DNA of 64,000 nt. Origin: Sinorhizobium arboris LMG 14919. Its GTDB lineage: Bacteria > Pseudomonadota > Alphaproteobacteria > Rhizobiales > Rhizobiaceae. Of the stretch, positions 57,963 to 64,000 are shown in pieces. The DNA lies in contig NZ_ATYB01000014.1 of the NCBI RefSeq assembly GCF_000427465.1, positions 2,472,058 through 2,536,057 of the forward strand, read 5' to 3'. Within the stretch, counting starts at the first letter, position 1, and each line of letters starts with the position of its first letter. A model generated the notes under the pieces. That model was not told the DNA's origin, did no database searches, and was given only the letters and a program-made list of their open reading frames with translations. Both the position numbers and the translations under genes were made by a program.

Positions 57963-59065
57963 TTCCGTCCCATGAATGCAGTCAGCGCCGCGACGACGCC
58001 GTCGTTCGCCTCTTCCGACCCGATCGTCATCCTCAGCGCATTGGGAAAACCGTAGGAGCCGACGGCGCGCAGGATGAAGCCGCGGCTCGTCAAGTACGAA
58101 TCCGCTTCGCTTGCCGAAAGGCCCGCTTCCTCCGGGAAGTGGATCAGCACGAAGTTGGTGACCGACGGGGTGACGCGCAGGCCGATATCCGTCAGCGCCC
58201 GACTGACCTTTGCCAGCCAGGTGTGGTTGTGGTCGGCCGCCGCGGCAAGGAAGGCCTGATCGCGGATCGCCGCAGCGCCGGCGGCGATGGCGGGTGCATT
58301 GAGGTTGAAGGGACCGCGCACGCGGTCCAATGCCTCAACCACGTCGCGCGGCGCATACATCCAGCCGATGCGCAAACCCGCAAGACCGTAGATCTTCGAA
58401 AAGGTTCGCGTCATCACCACGTTGCGGTTGGAAGAAACGAGCTCCAGCCCCGCCTCGTAGTCGTTGCGCCGGACATATTCCGCATAGGCCGCGTCGAGCA
58501 CCAGCAGGACGCCGGCAGGCAGGCCCGCATGCAGACGCCGGACCTCTTCGACGGGAATATAGGTGCCGGTCGGATTTGCCGGATTGGCGATGAAGACGAT
58601 CTTCGTCCGCTCGGTCACGGCCGCGAGTATCGCATCGACATCGACGCGCTCGTCCCTCTCCCTGACGGTGACGGGCGTCCCGCCTGATGCAGTGATCTGG
58701 ATCCTGTAGACGAGAAATCCGTGCTCGGTGACGATCCCCTCGTCGCCGGGGCCGAGATAAGCATGGCAGAGAAGACCGAGCAGTTCGTCCGACCCGTTGC
58801 CGCAAAGAATGTTGGCTGGGTTCAGCCCGTGAACCGCCGCGATCGCTGCCTTGAGCGCATACGCCTGACCGTCCGGGTAGCGTTCGAGATTGAAAGCCGC
58901 CTTCTGGAAAGCCTCTATCGCGCTCGGACTGGCGCCGAGCGGCGTTTCGTTCGACGACAGCTTGTGAACCTTGGCGACGCCGGGCGCATGCTCCTTACCC
59001 GGCACATAGGCGGCGATGTCCAGGATGCCGGAACGCGGCTCAGGGCTTTTCAGGGCAAGATTCAT
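57959..59065 (-). CDS. hisC: Histidinol-phosphate aminotransferase
   Basis: 368 aa from the ATG at 59065 ([14 protein letters not shown]); a GTG at 59080 is the alternative. PLP Lys is in [18 protein letters not shown] (about 225), with [32 protein letters not shown] and [11 protein letters not shown]. It transaminates histidinol phosphate, and homologues act on aromatic amino acids. Its position before tyrC suggests a tyrosine/phenylalanine role too. Confidence 0.93.
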   Translation of the reverse strand: MNLALKSPEPRSGILDIAAYVPGKEHAPGVAKVHKLSSNETPLGASPSAIEAFQKAAFNLERYPDGQAYALKAAIAAVHGLNPANILCGNGSDELLGLLCHAYLGPGDEGIVTEHGFLVYRIQITASGGTPVTVRERDERVDVDAILAAVTERTKIVFIANPANPTGTYIPVEEVRRLHAGLPAGVLLVLDAAYAEYVRRNDYEAGLELVSSNRNVVMTRTFSKIYGLAGLRIGWMYAPRDVVEALDRVRGPFNLNAPAIAAGAAAIRDQAFLAAAADHNHTWLAKVSRALTDIGLRVTPSVTNFVLIHFPEEAGLSASEADSYLTSRGFILRAVGSYGFPNALRMTIGSEEANDGVVAALTAFMGRK

Positions 59066-59189
59066 CGGACCAGCTTTCACGGGAAGAATGCGGTCCAGCC
59101 AATACCGGGGACGGTGATATTTGTCGAGTGCGACGTGACGGCGGCCGGTGCGGGAGGAAGCAACGGGGCGACGGGCAGCGGACGGCGAC

Positions 59190-59945
59190 CTACGGCGCTT
59201 TCGTTGCCCGGCTGCGCGTACTGGGCACGCCGCGCGGCGCCAGCACCGGGACGAAGACGCGGCGCGAGGCGCGTGCGGCCACCGGCAGCCCTTGGTAAAG
59301 CCGCTTCTGCGCCTCGACGATGATCACTCCGGAAAAGACCGGCCAGAGCGATCGGCCGACCCGTTCGAGACCGTGGCGCAGCCGAAGGGCAAGCTTGCGC
59401 TTCGAGGGCGGAAAGAACAGCGCCTCCGATGTGGCGCCGGGCGTGAAGTTGGTCTCGCGCAAGAGCGCCGTCAACTGCCCGCGCGAATAAGGCCGCCCCG
59501 AGCCGAACGGCGTATGCTCCATCTGTGCCCAGACCCCGCGACGGTTCGGCACCACGATGATCAGGCGCCCGCCGGGCGCCAGCACGCGCCAGATCTCCTT
59601 CATCGTCTCGCGCGGGCTTTCGGCGAATTCCAGGGAATGCACCATCAAGACGCGATCGATCGAGGCATCCGGCAGCGGCAATTCCTCATCGAAGACCAGG
59701 GCCGTCGACGACAGATCCGCAACCGGCCAGTTCACCGCGCCCTGACCGGCCGGCATGAAGGCGAAGGTCCGCTCCGTATCGGCCCGGAAGCGCTCGAGAT
59801 AGGGCACCGCATAGCCGAGCCCCAGAAGCCTTTCGTCAGGCAGGCGTGCCCAGATCAAAGCAAGCGCCGCGCTGACCGACTGTTCCGCCATTCGGCCGAG
59901 CTCGGAGTGATAGAATTGGCGGAGATCGACGATATCGGTGTGCAT
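59190..59945 (-). CDS. Class I SAM-dependent methyltransferase
   Basis: 251 aa from the ATG at 59945 ([17 protein letters not shown]); longer frames overlap the gloB promoter. Region [20 protein letters not shown] holds a degenerate SAM motif I, and [39 protein letters not shown] motifs IV-V are normal. C-terminus is basic and Ser/Arg/Pro-rich ([15 protein letters not shown]). It is the alphaproteobacterial methyltransferase commonly found next to gloB; substrate unknown. Divergent from gloB. Confidence 0.87.
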   Translation of the reverse strand: MHTDIVDLRQFYHSELGRMAEQSVSAALALIWARLPDERLLGLGYAVPYLERFRADTERTFAFMPAGQGAVNWPVADLSSTALVFDEELPLPDASIDRVLMVHSLEFAESPRETMKEIWRVLAPGGRLIIVVPNRRGVWAQMEHTPFGSGRPYSRGQLTALLRETNFTPGATSEALFFPPSKRKLALRLRHGLERVGRSLWPVFSGVIIVEAQKRLYQGLPVAARASRRVFVPVLAPRGVPSTRSRATKAP

Positions 59946-60051
59946 GGGCAACATGTTAGACTCCAAGCGGTAGACTTCAAGGCGAGCCTCGCTACATTCG
60001 GACCGAGCGGGATCGCCGCTTTCCGATAACCGACTGATCGAAGGACCGGAC

Positions 60052-60822
60052 ATGGCCGCGCTCGAACTCGACCTCTTCCTCTGCCGCACCGACAATTACG
60101 GTGTACTCCTCCACGACCGGCTGAGCGGCGCCACGGCATCGCTCGACGCGCCGGAGGAGCAGCCGATCCTCGACGCGCTCGAACGGCGCGGCTGGCGGTT
60201 GACGCACATTCTCACCACGCATCACCACGGCGATCATGTGGCGGCGAATGTCGGCCTTAAGGAGCGCTTCGGCGTCACCGTCATCGGCCCGAAGAACGAG
60301 GCGTCGAAAATCCCCGGCATAGACACGACCGTGGGACATGGCGACCGCTTCGACTTTGCCGGTCACCCGGTCGACGTCATCGAGACGCCGGGGCACACGG
60401 CCGGCCACGTCTGCTACCATTTGCCTGAGGACAAGCTGCTTTTCGCCGCCGATACGCTCTTTGCTCTCGGATGCGGCCGTCTCTTCGAGGGTACCGCGGA
60501 AACGATGTGGCAGTCGCTGAGCCGGCTGATGGCGCTTCCCGACGACACGGCCATTTATTTCGGCCATGAATACACCCTTGCAAACGCCCATTTCGCCGTC
60601 ACCGTCGATCCGGAAAATACGGCGCTGAAGGAGCGTGCGGCCGAGATCGAGGAGACCCGCTCGGATGGCGGCTTCACCGCGCCGACGACCATCGGGCTCG
60701 AAAAGCGGACGAACCCGTTCCTGCGCGCCGGCGATCCGAAGATTCGCGCGCTGCTCGGCATGGAAAAGGCGAGCGATGCCGCCGTCTTCGCGGAAATACG
60801 AAAGCGCAAGGACAATTTCTAA
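60052..60822 (+). CDS. gloB: Hydroxyacylglutathione hydrolase (glyoxalase II)
   Basis: 256 aa. Metallo-beta-lactamase motif [14 protein letters not shown] (about 58-71, THxHxDH), [26 protein letters not shown] and [14 protein letters not shown], with C-terminal HAGH-type [18 protein letters not shown]. It hydrolyses S-lactoylglutathione to lactate and glutathione. It is followed immediately (stop then ATG) by a cupin gene; both are likely one operon. Confidence 0.95.
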   Translation: MAALELDLFLCRTDNYGVLLHDRLSGATASLDAPEEQPILDALERRGWRLTHILTTHHHGDHVAANVGLKERFGVTVIGPKNEASKIPGIDTTVGHGDRFDFAGHPVDVIETPGHTAGHVCYHLPEDKLLFAADTLFALGCGRLFEGTAETMWQSLSRLMALPDDTAIYFGHEYTLANAHFAVTVDPENTALKERAAEIEETRSDGGFTAPTTIGLEKRTNPFLRAGDPKIRALLGMEKASDAAVFAEIRKRKDNF

Positions 60823-61257
60823 ATGACCTCTCGGGAAATGACGGCGGCGGCTATCATTGAAACGCTGGGTCTCGCCCGGCATCCGGAAGGCGGCTGGTAC
60901 GTAGAGACGTTCCGCGATGCCAATGGTGGCGCGCGTGGCCACTCGACGGCCATCTACTACCTTCTCGAACGGGGCGACCGGTCGCATTGGCACCGGGTCC
61001 ACGATGCCGCCGAAGTCTGGCACTACTACGCCGGCGCGCCGCTCGAACTCAGCATCGCCGAGCCGGGCAGGCCCGCTTCGCAGACCCGGCTCGGTCCCGA
61101 CCTGCTCGGCGGAGAAAGGCCGCAACAGGTCGTTCCCGCCGGCTGGTGGCAATCCGCCACTTCGCTGGGGGAGTGGACGCTTGTCGGTTGCACCGTCGCA
61201 CCCGGCTTCGACTTCGCCGCCTTCGAAATGGCGCCCCCCGATTGGCGGCCGGAGTGA
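60823..61257 (+). CDS. Cupin domain-containing protein (DUF985)
   Basis: 144 aa; the ATG directly abuts the gloB stop. HPEGGWYVETFRD (about 22-34), STAIYYLLERGDRSHWHRVH, DAAEVWHYYAGAPLELSI and the end WTLVGCTVAPGFDFAAFEMA give the DUF985 cupin pattern with His metal ligands. Function is uncertain; close relatives are annotated as small-molecule-binding cupins. Coupled expression with gloB hints at a detoxification link. Confidence 0.9.
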   Translation: MTSREMTAAAIIETLGLARHPEGGWYVETFRDANGGARGHSTAIYYLLERGDRSHWHRVHDAAEVWHYYAGAPLELSIAEPGRPASQTRLGPDLLGGERPQQVVPAGWWQSATSLGEWTLVGCTVAPGFDFAAFEMAPPDWRPE

Positions 61258-61260
61258 GTA

Positions 61261-62148
61261 TTACTCCGCCGGTAGCGTGGCCCTGCCCTTGCGGAAGATC
61301 ATGTCCTTTGCCGCAAGCACGGCGCCGCCCGTCACCAGCAGGCATGCGGCCACGATCCGCCAGGACGGCTCGGCAAAGCCGAACAGAATGAGGATCAGGG
61401 TCGAAAGCACCGGCGCCGCATAGCTCGCAACGCCCAGGAATTGGATGTCGCCGTTCTTCACGCCGCAGTCCCAGGCATAGAAGGCTGCACCGACCGGCAG
61501 CAGGCCAAGCCCCGCCACGGCGAGCCACTCGAAGGGGGTTTCAGGCCAGACCGTCGTTTCGAGTGCGAGATGGCAAAGGAATGACAGAGCTGACGTCACA
61601 AGGCAGAAACCGGTGACGACATCCGTGGATACCGCATCGAAGCGGCGCGTGATCAGCGAATAGCCGGACCAGGTGAAGGCGCAGAGAAAAGCTGCCCCGT
61701 AGCCGAGTGCGTAGGCGTCGTCGAAGGCGACCCCGTTACGTGCAACGATCAGGATCGTTCCGGCGAGACCGGCAAGGGCGCCTGCAACATGGTACCAGCG
61801 AAGCTTCTCGCCCGGCAACAGCGCCGAGCCGACGACGATCAGGAGCGGCCAGAGATAAGCGATGAGCCCGGCCTCCACGGCCGGCGCATTGCGCAGCGCC
61901 GTGAAATAAAGAAAATGGTAGCCGAAAAGACCGGCAATGCCGGTGACCCAGACCTTCGCCGGCTGTTTCAGAAGTGCGAGACGCTCAGGCTTCGACGCCA
62001 GGACGACGATACCCGGCAGACTTCCAATGAGAAAGCAGACGGCCGAAAGTTGGAACGGCGGCATCCTGCCGGAGGCGGCAGTAAAGAGCGCCAGCAGCGA
62101 CCACATGAGGATCGCCGTGAAACCGATGAACGTTGCCTTCAAACTCAT
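61261..62148 (-). CDS. EamA family (DMT) transporter, YddG-like
   Basis: 295 aa from the ATG at 62148 (MSLKATFIGFTAILMWSLLAL), after GGAGGCAGGA. About ten membrane helices in two EamA repeats. The conserved SLLALFTAASGRMPPFQL and FTALRNAPAVEAGLIAYLWPLL resemble YddG, which exports aromatic amino acids. Substrate is inferred. It is convergent with the cupin gene (3 bp gap). Confidence 0.85.
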   Translation of the reverse strand: MSLKATFIGFTAILMWSLLALFTAASGRMPPFQLSAVCFLIGSLPGIVVLASKPERLALLKQPAKVWVTGIAGLFGYHFLYFTALRNAPAVEAGLIAYLWPLLIVVGSALLPGEKLRWYHVAGALAGLAGTILIVARNGVAFDDAYALGYGAAFLCAFTWSGYSLITRRFDAVSTDVVTGFCLVTSALSFLCHLALETTVWPETPFEWLAVAGLGLLPVGAAFYAWDCGVKNGDIQFLGVASYAAPVLSTLILILFGFAEPSWRIVAACLLVTGGAVLAAKDMIFRKGRATLPAE

Positions 62149-62358
62149 TCCTGCCTCCGTGCGGCCCGAACGCATCGAAGCCGCGATCAGTCGTGCCGGC
62201 GTAGATCACCGAAGCAGCTTCGGCGAGCGCCGTCGGCGACCACGCAACTCCACTGATCTATAGCGCTTGCACGATTTCCGAAAGAGGGTGAATGGCGGTC
62301 CGCAAAGCCGCGCCCCGCTCAAATACATCAGGGGACAACAAGCTGGACCCGGCGGATT

Positions 62359-63135
62359 TCAGTCGCCGAATCGCGTCGCGGAGACCGTGACCGGTCCGAT
62401 CTTCGTGGGGATGCGGGCATAGACCGGAGCATACACGTCCACGCCGTTCGCTTTCGCGTACCAGATCTCCATCGTCCCCAGGCGGCGCAGATATTCGACG
62501 TCCTCGCGGCCCTTGCGGTACCCCGCTTTCGGTACGAAGCGAATGCCGCAGACGATCACCTCGCCCTCGAACCCCCTGGTCTTGAAATTTCGCGTCCCCT
62601 TGGGCGACAGCCTTATATCCAGCCGTGATTCCCCGTCGAATATCGGCAGAGTGTTGGGGCAGACCCGGGCTCTGGCAGGAATGATCAGGCCCGAGAGCGG
62701 ATCCAGCACGTTTCGCATGTCCCGGCTCGTCACCGGCACCCAGTTCTTCGGCAGGGGGGTCCGCTTCGGAACCATGCTTGCCCGCACGACGTTGCCGTTG
62801 CGGAAGGTCACATTGATGGCCCGGCCCTTGCGCCCGCTGCGGTAGGACATCGAATATTCGCTGGCCCGGAGGTGGTCGTGATCGATCACCCCGGAGACCC
62901 GCGTCTCCCCGGTGGTGCGGCTGATGATATCCACGAGCCCCGCCGAATTCAGCGTTCCCGAGATCGTATAGCGATTCTTTTCGACCTCCGTATGGAATGA
63001 CGCGCGCGCCAAAGGCAGGCCGGCCAGGGCGATGCTGTAATCCGTCTGATGCGATACTTCCGCAGCGAGCGGGGCTGTGGAAAACATCATGGCGGCCACG
63101 AGTGCCGGCGCGCGAAAACCAATGCACAACTTCAT
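62359..63135 (-). CDS. DUF3108 domain-containing protein
   Basis: 258 aa from the ATG at 63135 (MKLCIGFRAPALVAAMMFST), a signal peptide ending APLAA; a longer frame to 63462 overlaps the rpmB promoter. The DUF3108 core has YTISGTLNSAGLVDIISRTTGE, SYRSGRKGRAINVTF, KAGYRKGREDVEYLRRLG and the end ARIPTKIGPVTVSATRFG. It is a secreted or periplasmic beta-rich protein of unknown function. It is divergent from rpmB and next to an EamA exporter. Confidence 0.88.
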   Translation of the reverse strand: MKLCIGFRAPALVAAMMFSTAPLAAEVSHQTDYSIALAGLPLARASFHTEVEKNRYTISGTLNSAGLVDIISRTTGETRVSGVIDHDHLRASEYSMSYRSGRKGRAINVTFRNGNVVRASMVPKRTPLPKNWVPVTSRDMRNVLDPLSGLIIPARARVCPNTLPIFDGESRLDIRLSPKGTRNFKTRGFEGEVIVCGIRFVPKAGYRKGREDVEYLRRLGTMEIWYAKANGVDVYAPVYARIPTKIGPVTVSATRFGD

Positions 63136-63445
63136 GCCCGAAAGCCCTATTCTCTCCCGCACGGACCCTTGAAACCGGAATGCCTCAACAATGGCTCCAT
63201 GCGGCGGTTCACAGTATTGCAGCAACTGGACGACTCCGACGACGGCCGGCGCATTTATGTCGCAATCCCCTGAAATGCAGGCGATTTGCGGCATTTCTGC
63301 GCCCGCTGGAAATCCAGGGCGGTCCTCATGCTGAAGATAACGCATCGGCCACTCGCTTGGAATGCGTCTTGCACGCCGGAACGGCGGCACCACTTGACGG
63401 AAACAGGCCAAAGTGCTCCGTTCTCCCGGTAATGCAAAGGTTTGA

Positions 63446-63474
63446 CTTGACTGGCGGGCCACCTGTGACTATAG
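63446..63474 (+). promoter_or_regulatory. Strong sigma-70 promoter of rpmB
   Basis: CTTGAC (63446-63451), exactly 17 bases, CTATAG (63469-63474): an almost perfect match to the Sinorhizobium consensus CTTGAC-N17-CTATAT. It would start near 63481, 88 bases before rpmB. Confidence 0.85.
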
Positions 63475-63568
63475 AACCGCGACTTTCCAATAATGGCCAA
63501 CAGGAACGCGGCCTGGGCTCTGGGCCCGCTACCGCATTGTCCGGCGGCGATAAGAGAATAGGTGTACC

Positions 63569-63859
63569 ATGTCCCGTAGTTGCGAATTGACCGGCAAGGG
63601 CGTCCAGTCGGGCAACAATGTCAGCCATGCCAACAACAAGACCAAGCGCAAGTTCCTTCCGAACCTGTGCAACGTCACGCTGATTTCCGATGCTCTCGGC
63701 CAGCGCTTCCGCCTGCGCGTCTCCGCCGCGGCTCTCCGCTCGGTCGAACATCGCGGTGGCCTCGACGCTTTCCTGCTGAAGGCCGACGAAAACGAACTCA
63801 GCATGCGCGCCCGCCTGCTGCGTCGTCAGATCGTCAAGAAGGCTGCCGAAGCCGCCTGA
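63569..63859 (+). CDS. rpmB: 50S ribosomal protein L28
   Basis: 96 aa, normal for alphaproteobacterial L28. [45 protein letters not shown] and the basic C-terminus [12 protein letters not shown] are conserved. It binds 23S rRNA in the large subunit. Strong promoter at 63446-63474 and an intrinsic terminator after the stop make it a single-gene unit. Confidence 0.97.
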   Translation: MSRSCELTGKGVQSGNNVSHANNKTKRKFLPNLCNVTLISDALGQRFRLRVSAAALRSVEHRGGLDAFLLKADENELSMRARLLRRQIVKKAAEAA

Positions 63860-63890
63860 TAGCGCCGGCACTTCTGCCCAGATCTTGAAG

Positions 63891-63921
63891 AGGCTTGCGG
63901 GTTCGCCCGGCAAGCCTTTTT
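63891..63921 (+). terminator. Rho-independent terminator of rpmB
   Basis: AGGCTTGCGGG ... CCCGGCAAGCCT (63891-63917) forms an 11-bp stem with one bulge and a TTCG loop, followed by TTTTT (63917-63921). Confidence 0.9.
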
Positions 63922-64000
63922 CTCGTGCCGTCATATCGCCGTGCAGGCCCCTGTCTGCGCATCCGTCAACTGGTGGCATAACCCAGGATAAAAAAATGCT

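Overview
The window is GC-rich alphaproteobacterial chromosome, most likely Sinorhizobium/Ensifer. The evidence is clpB, prfA-prmC, ptsP, lysC, secA, argJ, ftsEX, a CpdR-type regulator, DUF4167/DUF1178/DUF2125/TIGR02302 proteins, CTTGAC-N17-CTATAN promoters, and rhizobial palindromic mosaic repeats between genes. It is almost all core genome. I see no rRNA, CRISPR array, insertion sequence or prophage, and only one tRNA.

Layout. 1-10.4 kb: end of an M23 peptidase, then minus-strand clpB (with a sigma-32-like promoter), DUF4167, prfA-prmC, ptsP and lysC. 10.4-14.2 kb: a repeat-rich spacer with a 49-bp perfect inverted repeat, a short ORF with a strong ribosome-binding site and terminal hairpin, an ABC-F ATPase, a DHFR-family reductase and ubiG. 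14.2-22.3 kb: comF-grxC-nitrilase-DUF1178, a methyltransferase, an orphan Flp pilin (57 aa) with a membrane protein, mutT, GNAT, argJ and a parvulin. 22.5-31.1 kb: secA, a CmlA-like exporter, a flippase plus GNAT pair, an acyl-CoA synthetase. 31.5-38.4 kb: tRNA-Leu(CAA), dsbB-like, HNH, AlkA-like, gluQ, BrkB, SDR, HIG1, cobalamin adenosyltransferase, rhomboid. 38.7-48.8 kb: etfBA-hbd under a possible LiuR-type operator, tlpA/argH divergent, LptM-like lipoprotein, lysA, TIGR02302 protein, cpdR. 49-59 kb: hpt, an AT-richer PCMT-like gene broken by one amber codon, ftsEX, YdcF, plsC, ChaC-like, DUF2125, tyrC-hisC. 59-64 kb: methyltransferase, gloB, cupin, EamA exporter, DUF3108 protein, rpmB with a canonical promoter and terminator.

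Together the genes cover protein quality control and secretion (clpB, secA, parvulin, dsbB-like), translation termination (prfA with its methylase prmC), amino-acid synthesis (lysC, lysA, argJ, argH, hisC, tyrC), acyl-CoA electron transfer (etfBA with hbd), envelope and division (ftsEX, plsC, LptM-like, flippase), and regulation (ptsP, cpdR). The most interesting signals are regulatory: a leader ORF with hairpin before the ABC-F gene, a hairpin and 4-codon ORF before the CmlA-like gene, and an operator plus overlapping upstream ORF before etfB. Functions were assigned by reading motifs; no database search was run.
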